Shown: in pieces, positions 47,683-55,037 of the stretch | Layout of the letters: each line of letters begins with the position of its first letter | How positions within the stretch are numbered: position 1 is the first letter of the stretch | NCBI RefSeq assembly: GCF_039614765.1 | Contig: NZ_CP154879.1 | Span: 930,001-994,000, forward strand | DNA: 64,000 nucleotides | Reading direction: 5' to 3' | Source: Castellaniella sp. MT123 | Lineage (GTDB): Bacteria; Pseudomonadota; Gammaproteobacteria; Burkholderiales; Burkholderiaceae_B | Position numbers and translations under genes: made by a program | The notes under the pieces: model-generated | Told to the model about the DNA's origin: nothing | Databases searched by the model: none | Seen by the model: the letters and a program-made list of their open reading frames with translations, nothing else

Positions 47683-48971
47683 TACATCCCGTGAAACACG
47701 CTATCGTCCGGGCCGATATGTGACGGCGGCGTCCAGGTGACGTCGCGCAGCGAATGCTGCACCAGGTTCTCCACCCCCAGCAGCACCGCGAAGATCGCCA
47801 TGCGCACCGGAATACCGTTGTCGGTCTGGCGGAAGATCGCCAGACGCGGATCATGGTTCAGATCCGTGCTGAGGTCGTAGGCCCCCTCGCGGCTGTCGCG
47901 CGGCAACGGGTGCATGACAATCACATCCGGCCCGCAGCTGGCGTCCACGATGGCGCGATTGACCTGAAAATCGGCGCTGTAGCCTTCCAGGTTTTCACCC
48001 GTGAAGCGTTCCTTCTGCACCCGGGTAGCGTAGATGACGTCCGCCCCCTTCAGGCCGGCCGCCAGATCGTGGGTCTGTTCCAGCACATGGCCATTCTTGC
48101 TGACCTGCTCCAGCAGGTATTCCGGCATCTCCAGGCCCGGCGGGGACACCAGGGTGAATTTCAGGCCACGATACAGGGCCAGCAGCTTGATCAGGGAATG
48201 CACGGTGCGGCCGTACTTCAGGTCGCCCGCCATGACGATATGCGCGCCATCCAGCAACTTTCCCAGCCGGGAAAACTCGGTCAGGATCGTGTAGAGATCC
48301 AGCAAGGCCTGGCTGGGGTGTTCGCCCGCCCCATCGCCGCCGTTGACCACGGGGATGTTGGTCGCGGCGGCGAACTCCGCCACCGAGCCCTTTTCCGGAT
48401 GGCGGATCACCATGGCATCCACATAGCCGCTCATCACGCGGCTGGTGTCGTAGATCGATTCGCCCTTGGCCATCGACGAAAACGTGAAGCCCGTCGTATC
48501 GCACACCGAGCCGCCCAGCCGGCAAAACGCCGCGCCGAAGCTCACGCGGGTGCGCGTGCTGGCCTCGAAGAACAGATTGCCCAGCACGGCGCCTTCCAGC
48601 ACCCGCGAGACCTTCTGGCGCCGGGCGATGGGCTGCATCAGGTCGGCCACCCGAAACAGATCCTCCACGGACTCGCGGCTGAACTGATCGACGGACAGCA
48701 GCTGATGCTTGTTGTCGATGGCGATCCGTTCCCGCAACGGGCCGGATTGTGCGCTTTGCGCATACTTTTCCGTGAGTGCGCCGTTTTCCACGATCTCGGT
48801 CACAAAACGCGACACCACTTCCGGCATCGTGCGGGCTTCCTGGGAGCCCTCCGGCAGAAGCCACGTGTCCAGTGCGCGACGTTTGACACCGATGCGGGCG
48901 GCAAACACATCGCGTGTCAGGTTTAAACGACGCATCGCGTCACGCAGGAAAACTTGCTGGGAAACGGCCAT
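47679..48971 (-). CDS. pyrB: Aspartate carbamoyltransferase with N-terminal HTH-like extension
   Basis: This 430-residue protein combines an N-terminal segment of about 90 residues with a helix-turn-helix look ([26 protein letters not shown]) and a full aspartate carbamoyltransferase. The carbamoyl-phosphate motif [12 protein letters not shown], the histidine motif [17 protein letters not shown], and [12 protein letters not shown] with [16 protein letters not shown] mark the enzyme. Standard PyrB is about 310 residues. Longer forms with this extension occur in Burkholderiales; whether the HTH binds DNA is unknown. The ATG at 48971 was preferred over the open frame to 49052. Confidence 0.88.
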   Translation of the reverse strand: MAVSQQVFLRDAMRRLNLTRDVFAARIGVKRRALDTWLLPEGSQEARTMPEVVSRFVTEIVENGALTEKYAQSAQSGPLRERIAIDNKHQLLSVDQFSRESVEDLFRVADLMQPIARRQKVSRVLEGAVLGNLFFEASTRTRVSFGAAFCRLGGSVCDTTGFTFSSMAKGESIYDTSRVMSGYVDAMVIRHPEKGSVAEFAAATNIPVVNGGDGAGEHPSQALLDLYTILTEFSRLGKLLDGAHIVMAGDLKYGRTVHSLIKLLALYRGLKFTLVSPPGLEMPEYLLEQVSKNGHVLEQTHDLAAGLKGADVIYATRVQKERFTGENLEGYSADFQVNRAIVDASCGPDVIVMHPLPRDSREGAYDLSTDLNHDPRLAIFRQTDNGIPVRMAIFAVLLGVENLVQHSLRDVTWTPPSHIGPDDSVFHGMY

Positions 48972-49117
48972 GATCAGATCCAATATACGCAATGCGTAGA
49001 TTTTTAATCCAATACAACCAGATTCGCAAGTGAAATTTGATTTCCCTGGCAATCCGCATGAACCGCAACAATCGTCCGGGGTTCGATTCGCCAGGCACTG
49101 GCAAGTACTGAACCGCG

Positions 49118-49840
49118 CTACGGCACCCCCGCCACGGAACGGGCAGCGATTTCGGCGTTACGCAGCGAGCCAACGGCAAAAGCCAGTTTCTGTTCGCTGA
49201 TGGGCGTCGCATAAGCCGGTGCGGCCAGCATGATCTGCCCCACGACCAAGGCCAGGCGCAGGCCTGGGTGGGCCGACGTTGCGGCACGCAGCTTCGCCAG
49301 ACCCTCGTCCTTCAGGATCAGCACCAGCAGGCCGCCGCCCGCCTGGTCGGTCGCCGACTGGATGCCCATCAGATCACTGCGGTTGATGATCGCATCGGTG
49401 CGGACATACAGAATACCGGAAGGCTTCAGAGGCACCGGAGTCCACCCCGGATGATCATGGACATCGGCCAGGAACACCCTCAGATCGGTTGCCTGGCGGT
49501 CATTGGCAAGCGGCTGCACGGGATCCGAGCGAACCGGGGTATCCGCCATCCGATCCGCCGGCGGGGGCGCGTGATCGGGGACAGGCCCCGGACCCGGAAC
49601 CGGAATCGCGACGGCCTGCGCGGCAGCAGGGCTCTGGGGCCCTGCGGGCCGCGACACTGAAGCGCCAGCCGAACCGGCTGCTGGCCCTGACAGCGAGACC
49701 GACTGACAGGCAGCCAGCACCAATACCGACAGAATCACAGCCATACGCCGCATCCGGTATCCGACGACAATCCCGCGCCCTGTCGATATCCCAGTCATCC
49801 GGATTCCCTGTCTCCGGCATCCAGGCCTATCCTTCATCAT
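49118..49840 (-). CDS. Putative lipoprotein with SecD-P1-like C-terminal region
   Basis: This protein has up to 240 residues. A hydrophobic signal ends in the lipobox LVLAAC with the cysteine at residue 45 from the ATG at 49840. That start has a strong GAGGGG ribosome-binding site but gives a long leader; ATGs at 49798 and 49753 are alternatives giving normal leaders. A proline/alanine-rich linker (about 50-100) follows, then a folded region with LRVFLADVHDHPGWTPVPL and GGGLLVLILKDEGLAKLRAATS, resembling the first periplasmic domain of SecD. No function is known. Confidence 0.7.
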   Translation of the reverse strand: MMKDRPGCRRQGIRMTGISTGRGIVVGYRMRRMAVILSVLVLAACQSVSLSGPAAGSAGASVSRPAGPQSPAAAQAVAIPVPGPGPVPDHAPPPADRMADTPVRSDPVQPLANDRQATDLRVFLADVHDHPGWTPVPLKPSGILYVRTDAIINRSDLMGIQSATDQAGGGLLVLILKDEGLAKLRAATSAHPGLRLALVVGQIMLAAPAYATPISEQKLAFAVGSLRNAEIAARSVAGVP

Positions 49841-49960
49841 GAAGCCCCTCTTCCTGTTCTCATCGGGATACTTTATCGCAACCGGGCCGATTCCGGCGGC
49901 GCCACTATGCGATAATTCCGCTTCTTCGGCTGCCGTCAGCCATTCGCGCCGGCAGTCCGT

Positions 49961-50039
49961 GGGCCTCTAGCTCATGCCTGGTTAGAGCAGTGGACTCATA
50001 ATCCATTGGTGCCGAGTTCGACTCTCGGGGGGCCCACCA
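49961..50039 (+). tRNA. tRNA with CAU anticodon, probably tRNA-Ile2 (lysidine type)
   Basis: A 79-base cloverleaf includes an encoded CCA. The acceptor stem is GGGCCTC/GGGGCCC, D-stem GCTC/GAGC, anticodon stem GTGGA/TCCAT with loop CTCATAA (anticodon CAT), and T-stem CCGAG/CTCGG with loop TTCGACT. The GGACTCATAATCC anticodon arm and C4-G69, C5-G68 acceptor pairs are features of the minor isoleucine tRNA modified by TilS rather than elongator Met, though this cannot be settled by eye. The D-loop is slightly long. Its 3' half is repeated in inverted orientation at 50581-50591 and beyond. Confidence 0.9.
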
Positions 50040-50094
50040 GAATTGAATTCTTATCCCAATGCGAAAGCAATCCCTTCCGGCCGGCCCCGATCAG
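50006..50094. repeat. Left arm of an 89-bp imperfect inverted repeat (tRNA 3' end plus ychJ 5' end)
   Basis: This segment runs from the tRNA variable loop through T-arm, acceptor and CCA, across a GAATTGAATTC spacer and into the first 12 codons of a ychJ copy. Its reverse complement is found at 50503-50591 with 8 mismatches in 89 positions by my alignment. The arms flank the 3' three quarters of the intact ychJ. Confidence 0.9.
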
Positions 50095-50121
50095 GAATGC
50101 CGGTCGATAGCGGTTCTATGA
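50059..50121 (+). pseudogene. Truncated ychJ 5' fragment next to the tRNA
   Basis: ATG at 50059 opens 20 codons whose first residues (MRKQSL..GPDQ) copy the start of the intact ychJ on the other strand. Similarity then stops and a TGA ends the frame at 50121. The cysteine motifs of YchJ are lost. It is a relic of an inverted duplication of the tRNA-ychJ junction. Confidence 0.75.
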
Positions 50122-50130
50122 CGTTCTAAC

Positions 50131-50538
50131 TCAACCTTCCGCGTCCACATACATCCATCGCCCGTCTTCCCGTACGAAGCGGCTCGTCTCGTGGATGCGC
50201 GAGGCCCGGCCGTGGATCCGGACTCGTGCGACGAACTCGACGATCGCGTGATCCGCGTCCGGGTGGACGTGGCGGCGCACCTCCAGCCCCAGCCAGCGCG
50301 TGCCGGGTTCGTTGGGCTCCAGCCGGGATGGACGGGTGTCGGGATGCCAGGTCTGCATCAGATAGTCGATCTCGTCCAGCACGTAGGCGCTGTAGCGCGA
50401 GCGCATCAGCGTCTGGGCGTCGGGAGCCTGCAGGTGTTCGGGGCCGTGATGCCAGCGCCCGCAGCATGCCGCGTAAGTGGCGGAAAGACCGCAGGGGCAC
50501 GGCTGATCGGGGCCGGACTGAAGGGATTGCTTTCGCAT
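50131..50538 (-). CDS. ychJ: YchJ-family protein (SEC-C and NTF2-like domains)
   Basis: This 135-residue protein starts with a SEC-C-like zinc motif (DQPCPCGLSATYAACCGRWH, about 12-31), then the YchJ core ALTLMRSRYSAYVL-like segment (AQTLMRSRYSAYVLDEIDYLMQTWHP), GLEVRRH, and EFVARVRIHGRASRIHETSRFVREDGRWMYVDAEG. The function is unknown. Its first codons and about 45 bases upstream belong to the right arm of the inverted repeat, so a tRNA 3' fragment lies just upstream of it. Confidence 0.93.
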   Translation of the reverse strand: MRKQSLQSGPDQPCPCGLSATYAACCGRWHHGPEHLQAPDAQTLMRSRYSAYVLDEIDYLMQTWHPDTRPSRLEPNEPGTRWLGLEVRRHVHPDADHAIVEFVARVRIHGRASRIHETSRFVREDGRWMYVDAEG

Positions 50539-50591
50539 TGGGGTAGGAATTCAATTCCGGTGGGCCGCCCGAGTGTCGAACTCGGCGCCAA
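50503..50591. repeat. Right arm of the 89-bp inverted repeat
   Basis: The reverse complement of 50006-50094 at about 91% identity. It contains the intact ychJ start and, beyond it, a tRNA-like 3' fragment (T-arm, acceptor 3' strand, CCACC) without the 5' half of the tRNA. It marks the junction with the toxin-antitoxin-rich segment to the right. Confidence 0.9.
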
Positions 50592-50619
50592 CCCATAGGG
50601 GATCTGCTGGTTTTGAGCT

Positions 50620-50883
50620 TTAGTAATGGTAACGACAGGAAATGACGGTGATGGCAGTATCATCCACCGCATACACCAGACGGTTCGTATCATCGATACG
50701 CCGCGACCAGAAACCTGATAAGTTTTCCTTTAAAGCCTCGGGTTTGCCGATGCCATCAAAAGGTGTGCGGCGCACGTTGTCGATGAGCTTGTTGATGCGT
50801 TTGAGCGTCTTGCGATCCTGATCTTGCCAGTACACGTAATCGTCCCAGGCTGCGTCGGTCCAGCACAGCAGACGATCAGCCAT
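50620..50883 (-). CDS. yoeB: YoeB-type mRNA interferase toxin
   Basis: This 87-residue RelE-superfamily ribosome-dependent endoribonuclease has WDDYVYWQDQDRKTLKRINKLI, RRTPFDGIGKPEALKENLSGFWSRRI, and C-terminal CRYHY. The residues equivalent to E. coli Glu46, Arg65 and His83 are present as Glu49, Arg68 and His86, so the toxin looks active. I used the ATG at 50883. It overlaps the antitoxin gene by eight bases and is downstream of it, the canonical yefM-yoeB order. Confidence 0.95.
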   Translation of the reverse strand: MADRLLCWTDAAWDDYVYWQDQDRKTLKRINKLIDNVRRTPFDGIGKPEALKENLSGFWSRRIDDTNRLVYAVDDTAITVISCRYHY

Positions 50884-51130
50884 CGACCGGCTCCTGTGCC
50901 TTGACCTTACCGGCACGATACTGCTCGATCGATTGGTTCAGGTGCTTTGCGTTGGCGGGGGAACGCAGCAGGTGTACGGTTTCCATCAGGCTGTTGTAGG
51001 AGTCCAGTGACATCACCACAGCGTCCTCGGCATCCCGGCGCGTGATGATGGTGGTATCCGCGTCATTGACCACAGCGTCCAGGACCGCCTTCAGGCTGTT
51101 GCGTGCTTCTGAAAAAGAGACAATTTTCAT
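50876..51130 (-). CDS. yefM: YefM/Phd-type antitoxin
   Basis: This 84-residue antitoxin has the Phd/YefM DNA-binding N-terminus MKIVSFSEARNSLKAVLDAVV and TTIITRRDAEDAVVMSLDSYNSLMET, with a polar C-terminal toxin-wrapping tail. It neutralises YoeB and represses the operon. Its ATG overlaps the stop of a short upstream gene by four bases (ATGA), so a third gene is translationally linked to this pair. Confidence 0.95.
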   Translation of the reverse strand: MKIVSFSEARNSLKAVLDAVVNDADTTIITRRDAEDAVVMSLDSYNSLMETVHLLRSPANAKHLNQSIEQYRAGKVKAQEPVDG

Positions 51131-51351
51131 GTGAGCCTCACTTGTTCAACCTTCTGTACAAGTTTATCCCAAAGTCGCAACATGTACAACATAGCAGACA
51201 AGAATTGCCCCATGAGGCGTTGGACCGGAAAGCCGTTCGCGATACAGTCGTGAGTCTGCTTGCCCGTGGCGGCCGCGGAGATCCCAAGCAGCGCATGCAG
51301 GCGCGCGCGGTAGGTCGAGTAACCTTCATTTCGCAGTGCTTCAGCAAACAT
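51127..51351 (-). CDS. Short Xre/MbcA-antitoxin-like protein, probably truncated
   Basis: This 74-residue protein has a textbook AGGAGG ribosome-binding site seven bases before the ATG at 51351. MFAEALRNEGYSTYRARLHALLGIS followed by THDCIANGFPVQRLM resembles the N-terminal portion of Xre/MbcA/ParS-type (DUF2384) antitoxins. The HTH and toxin-binding domains expected after it are missing, and the tail SAMLYMLRLWDKLVQK looks unrelated. Its TGA overlaps the yefM ATG (ATGA). It could be a truncated relic now serving as a leader cistron or a genuine third component. The family assignment is tentative. Confidence 0.6.
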   Translation of the reverse strand: MFAEALRNEGYSTYRARLHALLGISAAATGKQTHDCIANGFPVQRLMGQFLSAMLYMLRLWDKLVQKVEQVRLT

Positions 51352-51389
51352 GGAAGACCTCCTGACAGGGGATGAGCCCAACGGTAGTG

Positions 51390-52007
51390 TTACTGGCGCA
51401 GCGCCGTCACCGGGGTCACCGTGGCGCCGCAAGCCCGCACCAGTTCAGCATCGTGGCTGGCAAACAACACGACGCGGTCTTGGGACCAGACCTTGAATTG
51501 ATCCGCCAACACGGCGCGGGCCTGCGCATCCAGCCCGTTGCTGGGGCCGTCCGCGACGATGACCGCCGGATCGCCCAGCGCGGCAGCCGTCAGAAAGACC
51601 TTGCGGCGCGTGCCCGTCGACATCTGTTCGAACCGTTTGTCCAGGTGGGGTTCCAGCCCCAGCCGGTAGGCCAGATCCAGCACAGCGTCGTTCAGCGGCG
51701 CATTCTTTTCCAGGGCGACGTGTTCCAGCAGCCCGCGCCCCGTTTGGGAAGGAAAAGCCAGGCAATCGTCCGGCACATAGGCCAGCCGTGCTTTAGCCTG
51801 TCGTGGCGTGCGGGCCAGGGAATGCCCGTCGATCCAGACGTCTCCCGCATCCGGCGCGATGGCGCCTGCGATGATACCCAGCAGGCTGGATTTGCCTGTG
51901 CTGTCTTCCTCGCAGAGCGCGACACACCCAGGCGAAAACGTATGGGTCAGGCCCTGAAACACGAGGTGGTCGCCGTAGCGCTTGCTGAGTCGATCGATGT
52001 GTAGCAT
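51390..52007 (-). CDS. ABC-transporter-type ATP-binding protein with degenerate nucleotide motifs
   Basis: This 205-residue NBD has a recognisable fold (MLHIDRLSKRYGDHLVFQGL at the start, YVPDD Q-loop region, MSTGTRRKV signature, SHDAE H-loop) but altered catalytic motifs. The P-loop reads CEEDSTGKSS instead of GxxGxGKS, and Walker B is VIVADGPSNGLD with Gly where the catalytic glutamate should be. No permease gene is adjacent. It follows a DNA glycosylase gene by 16 bases. It may be a non-hydrolysing relative or a decaying gene. Confidence 0.75.
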   Translation of the reverse strand: MLHIDRLSKRYGDHLVFQGLTHTFSPGCVALCEEDSTGKSSLLGIIAGAIAPDAGDVWIDGHSLARTPRQAKARLAYVPDDCLAFPSQTGRGLLEHVALEKNAPLNDAVLDLAYRLGLEPHLDKRFEQMSTGTRRKVFLTAAALGDPAVIVADGPSNGLDAQARAVLADQFKVWSQDRVVLFASHDAELVRACGATVTPVTALRQ

Positions 52008-52023
52008 GCCGTCAGTGTACTCA

Positions 52024-52707
52024 TTAGAAGGCTGGATGGATGCTCAGCGCCAGCATGGACGACAGCTGGCAGAGCGGCCTGCCGCAGCTTTGCTGCAAAG
52101 CATTGAAAGCATCCTGCACGGCCTGCAGATCGCGCTGGTTGGTCGGTTCCCGGGCGATGACGCCTGCCGCCACCAGGCGTGCGACCACGTGACTGGTCAA
52201 CAAGAAAGTGTCTTTGCCTGCCAGGCGCAGGAACCCGGCCGCCGAACGCCCGCCCAGGCGCGCGCCGCGTTTGGCAAGCAGGCGCCACAGGCCAATGATG
52301 TCGGGAACCGGCCAGCCGGCGATGAATGTGCCAAAGCTGGCGCCCTGTTCCTGGCGAACATCCAGAATGAACTGGGCATTCCGGGGGATGGTCCTTAATT
52401 TGGCGCGGTCACGGATGATTTGACGATTTTGCATGTGCCGCTCGATGTCCGCGTCGTTCAGCAATGCCATGGTCTCGGGCACAAAGCCCGAAAAGGCGGC
52501 CTCGAAGGCGGGCCACTTCGCGTCGATCACCGAATGCTGCATGCCCGCCTGGAATATCCGCTGCGTCATCGCCGACAGGTACCGGTCGTCGCCTTTGCGC
52601 GTCAATTCTTCAGGCGTGAGCGCCTGGGGCAGGAAAGCCTCCATGGCGTCGTCGGAATCAAAACGGGCACGCACCGTGTCGTAGAGCCACTGATAAGTCA
52701 AATCCAC
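52024..52707 (-). CDS. DNA-3-methyladenine glycosylase I family protein
   Basis: From a GTG at 52707 (preceded by AGGGAAA) the protein is 227 residues, the family size. The frame is open to 52836 but those residues look non-conserved. It matches the Tag-like helix-hairpin-helix family: DDRYLSAMTQRIFQAGMQHSVIDAKWPAFEAAF, HMQNRQIIRDRAKLRTIPRNAQFI, and GLWRLLAKRGARLGGRSAAGFLRLAGKDTFLLTSHVVARL. Such enzymes excise alkylated adenines. It forms a likely two-gene unit with the ABC ATPase downstream. Confidence 0.85.
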   Translation of the reverse strand: MDLTYQWLYDTVRARFDSDDAMEAFLPQALTPEELTRKGDDRYLSAMTQRIFQAGMQHSVIDAKWPAFEAAFSGFVPETMALLNDADIERHMQNRQIIRDRAKLRTIPRNAQFILDVRQEQGASFGTFIAGWPVPDIIGLWRLLAKRGARLGGRSAAGFLRLAGKDTFLLTSHVVARLVAAGVIAREPTNQRDLQAVQDAFNALQQSCGRPLCQLSSMLALSIHPAF

Positions 52708-52939
52708 TGTCGTTTCCCTGAATTCGCGGGCATGATCCCGTGCGCGCCTGGCGATGCTGCTTCGCCACTGGTTCAATTCTACAATCGGAGAGGTGGATCG
52801 CACCCCTTGGCCCAGGTATTCGTCCCGGTAGATCAAGCAGGTGATCAGTTGCCTTAGGCATGCGCCACGACTGATTCATATAGACTAGCGGACCCATATA
52901 AATTAGTATGTAAAAATCAATTTATGATATTTATACACT

Positions 52940-53743
52940 ATGTCAGTTCTTTATTCCCCGACCGACAAAGGCTTTGATTCTCGTCTAGAGGCAATCGATC
53001 GCTGCCAGATCAGTCTGTTGCGCGAACTCGTCGGCCAGCAGGGTGGCCGACTGATCCTCAAGGGGGGCATGGCCATGCGGGCAGCGTTCGGCAGCCTGCG
53101 GCTTACCAAGGACATAGACTTTGATCGGGATCCCAGCCTCAGCCAGGCCGCCCTGAAGAAGGGATTGCGGAACAATCTGATCCGGGCGGCTACGACGGCA
53201 GGTATCAGATCTCCTCAGGCTGAAATCACCAAGGATACCAAGACCACCGTCCGAGCCCGGCTGCAAGGTATCGTTGGACATGGGACAGACATTCGCTTCG
53301 ATGTCGAAGTGTCGGGACGCAGCACACCAACCAGAGAGAACGTGCGGGTGGAAATCGTCAGCCCGCCGTTGCAGTACGCCATGGCACCGTTTCCGGTCAC
53401 CACCTACACCAACGAAGCATTGACTGTGATGAAAATCGCTGCGGCTTTATCGGAACAGCGTCACGCGCCCCGGGACCTGTACGATTTGCGGGATCTCGTC
53501 CGGGCCGGAGTAGATCCGACAGATCTACTTTCGCAACAGGACTCCGAACTGATCCAGGACTTCTCCAATAGAGCGTTAGGCAAACTAGAGATGCTTTCCT
53601 ATGCTTTAGCTCGGCAGGAACTGTTGCCTTATTTACCAGAAGAAGAACGCCGCACCTTGACCGAGGAAGCGTGGCTCGAGACCACGCTTGCGGTGGCCGA
53701 TCGTATTGTGGAATGGTGTGAGGCCGCCATGCGGCGCCCATGA
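52940..53743 (+). CDS. AbiEii-type nucleotidyltransferase toxin
   Basis: This 267-residue protein belongs to the AbiEii/AbiGii nucleotidyltransferase toxin family. The motif LILKGGMAMR (about 38-47) matches the GG(S/T) nucleotidyltransferase motif, TKDIDFD (56-62) the catalytic DxD, and TNEALTVMKIAALS-like plus APRDLYDLRDLVRAG the C-terminal part. These toxins transfer nucleotides to targets such as tRNA and form type IV TA systems. An unusually AT-rich 80-base region precedes it. The antitoxin-like gene follows 19 bases downstream. Confidence 0.88.
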   Translation: MSVLYSPTDKGFDSRLEAIDRCQISLLRELVGQQGGRLILKGGMAMRAAFGSLRLTKDIDFDRDPSLSQAALKKGLRNNLIRAATTAGIRSPQAEITKDTKTTVRARLQGIVGHGTDIRFDVEVSGRSTPTRENVRVEIVSPPLQYAMAPFPVTTYTNEALTVMKIAAALSEQRHAPRDLYDLRDLVRAGVDPTDLLSQQDSELIQDFSNRALGKLEMLSYALARQELLPYLPEEERRTLTEEAWLETTLAVADRIVEWCEAAMRRP

Positions 53744-53762
53744 TGACGGAAAGGCAATCACC

Positions 53763-54482
53763 ATGAAATCGGACTGGAAAGTGAATGCGGAGCGCCTGCT
53801 GATGTCAGCCGACAGCCCGCCGGTCCTGACAACCGCCATGCTGCATGCGCTGGTGACGACGGAGCATAACCGTGCACCCTCGACAGCCACCTTTAGCCGC
53901 TGGTTGGCCGAAATGGCTCGCCCAGGCAAACTGCAACAGGTAATCAAGGGGGTCTATTTGAACCGGCTAGGCCATCGCGACATCAGTCCAGCCGCCGCTT
54001 CCCACTGGGTACGGAGCCGTAGTGTGGTCAGTCTGTCCTGGGTGCTGGAGCAAGAACACGTCACCAACAACTTCGGAGACACCATCACCTGCGTCATCCC
54101 GATCGAGCAGGGCTGGCCGAACCCTCAGATCGGCGACAGGCGCACGGCCGCTGGCACATTCCGCTTTTTCGCCATGCCAGCGCATCTAGTGGATGAGCGA
54201 GCGGGCAGATTGAACGACATCCGCGATTTGCGGTTCAACTATCCCAGAACCACGCTGGAAAAGGCGTTGCTGGACTGGATTTACCTTGGCGCTTCAGGGC
54301 GCAGCCGACTGACGCGCCCACCGTTCGACCTGGATCTGGCTGCGTTGAATCGCCGCCGACTATCCCGGATCGCCAAGGCGATGGGCCTGTCCTCGCTGCT
54401 GAATGATTGGGTCAGGCAGTATGAAGCCTATCAAGCGGATAAGGATGTTCGTGAAAACTCAGCCACGAGACTGAAGATCTGA
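53763..54482 (+). CDS. AbiEi-like antitoxin/regulator
   Basis: From the ATG at 53763 (GGAAAGG upstream) this protein is 239 residues. An N-terminal winged-helix-like segment (STATFSRWLAEMARPGKLQQVIKGVYLN, about 42-69) resembles AbiEi antitoxins. A C-terminal domain with FFAMPAHLVDERAG and YPRTTLEKALLDWIYLG follows, where AbiEi proteins have (A/S)-x-EKALLDLI. In AbiE systems this protein represses the operon and blocks the toxin effect. Here it follows the toxin, the reverse of the usual abiEi-abiEii order. Confidence 0.78.
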   Translation: MKSDWKVNAERLLMSADSPPVLTTAMLHALVTTEHNRAPSTATFSRWLAEMARPGKLQQVIKGVYLNRLGHRDISPAAASHWVRSRSVVSLSWVLEQEHVTNNFGDTITCVIPIEQGWPNPQIGDRRTAAGTFRFFAMPAHLVDERAGRLNDIRDLRFNYPRTTLEKALLDWIYLGASGRSRLTRPPFDLDLAALNRRRLSRIAKAMGLSSLLNDWVRQYEAYQADKDVRENSATRLKI

Positions 54483-54634
54483 TCCCGGCTCAGCTTCGAA
54501 ACGAGGTTTTTTCTCAGCCTGCCACAGGTCGTACTGGGCCTGCATGTTAACAATATGCGGTCGCCACAGGGGCAGTTGACCATGTTCAATCGAAGGCAAA
54601 CAATACTCTCACAATCTGTCCGAGGGGCTTCCAA

Positions 54635-54739
54635 ATGATGACCGTTTTTCTGATCTGGATCCTGATCGGCATCGTCATCGGGCTGGTATACATTCCCTAC
54701 CGCATCCCGGTGGACGACCTGGTCATGGGCAGCATGTAG
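54635..54739 (+). CDS. Small 34-residue membrane peptide
   Basis: ATG at 54635 is preceded by GAGGGG at good spacing. The peptide MMTVFLIWILIGIVIGLVYI is one hydrophobic helix followed by a short polar tail (PYRIPVDDLVMGSM). I do not recognise it. It lies 152 bases downstream of the AbiEi-like gene and five bases short of the convergent higA end. It could be a small membrane protein or a type I-like toxin; no antisense RNA signature was identified. Confidence 0.45.
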   Translation: MMTVFLIWILIGIVIGLVYIPYRIPVDDLVMGSM

Positions 54740-54768
54740 GTAATTAAACGAGACCGATGCGATCGGCA
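54731..54768 (+). repeat. Direct repeat, left copy
   Basis: This segment overlaps the end of the 34-residue ORF and the 3' end of higA. It matches 55601-55637 (AG.ATGTAGGT...ACGAGACCGATG.GATCGGCA) in the same orientation at roughly 80% identity. Both copies contain a CCGAT-N3-ATCGG palindrome. The copies bracket the higBA remnant. Confidence 0.7.
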
Positions 54769-55037
54769 GTAAGCCGAATGACGGGGTGGCTACCGGTTGC
54801 CTCGGCGTAGCGCGTGAGTGTGCGCATGGACGGCAGGGCGCGGCCGCTTTCCAGTCGCGCTATCGTCGACTGTGTCGTGTGCATCTTTGCCGCCAATTGA
54901 TCCTGCGTCAGGCCAGCGAGTACGCGTGCGGCGATCAATTCCCGAGCAATGGCAAATTCCGGCGCCAGTGCGTCATACTCGGTGCGGGTCTCAGGATCGG
55001 CCAGCCTCTGAGCCTTGAGTCGGTCTAGGTCTTTCAT
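54744..55037 (-). CDS. higA: HigA-type XRE antitoxin
   Basis: This 97-residue helix-turn-helix antitoxin has the HTH GLTQDQLAAKMHTTQSTIARLESGRALPSMRTLTRYAEATG (about 42-82), preceded by a helical N-terminus (TRTEYDALAPEFAIARELIAARVLA) typical of HigA2-type antitoxins. Its ATG overlaps the stop of the toxin remnant by three bases (55034-55036 with 55035-55037). The antitoxin looks intact although the toxin is broken. Confidence 0.9.
   Translation of the reverse strand: MKDLDRLKAQRLADPETRTEYDALAPEFAIARELIAARVLAGLTQDQLAAKMHTTQSTIARLESGRALPSMRTLTRYAEATGSHPVIRLTADRIGLV

Noticed and set aside
50006-50591. Interpretation of the tRNA-ychJ repeats as attL/attR of an integrated element
   Set aside because: The copies are inverted, not direct, and no integrase lies between them or nearby, so simple site-specific integration does not explain them.
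54459-54600. A roughly 47-codon minus-strand frame between AbiEi and the small ORF (contains QLPLWRPHIVNMQAQYDLW)
   Set aside because: Protein-like in composition but bounded by an in-frame stop, without an ATG or good ribosome-binding site, and overlapping the AbiEi end. It could be a gene remnant, but I cannot support a family.
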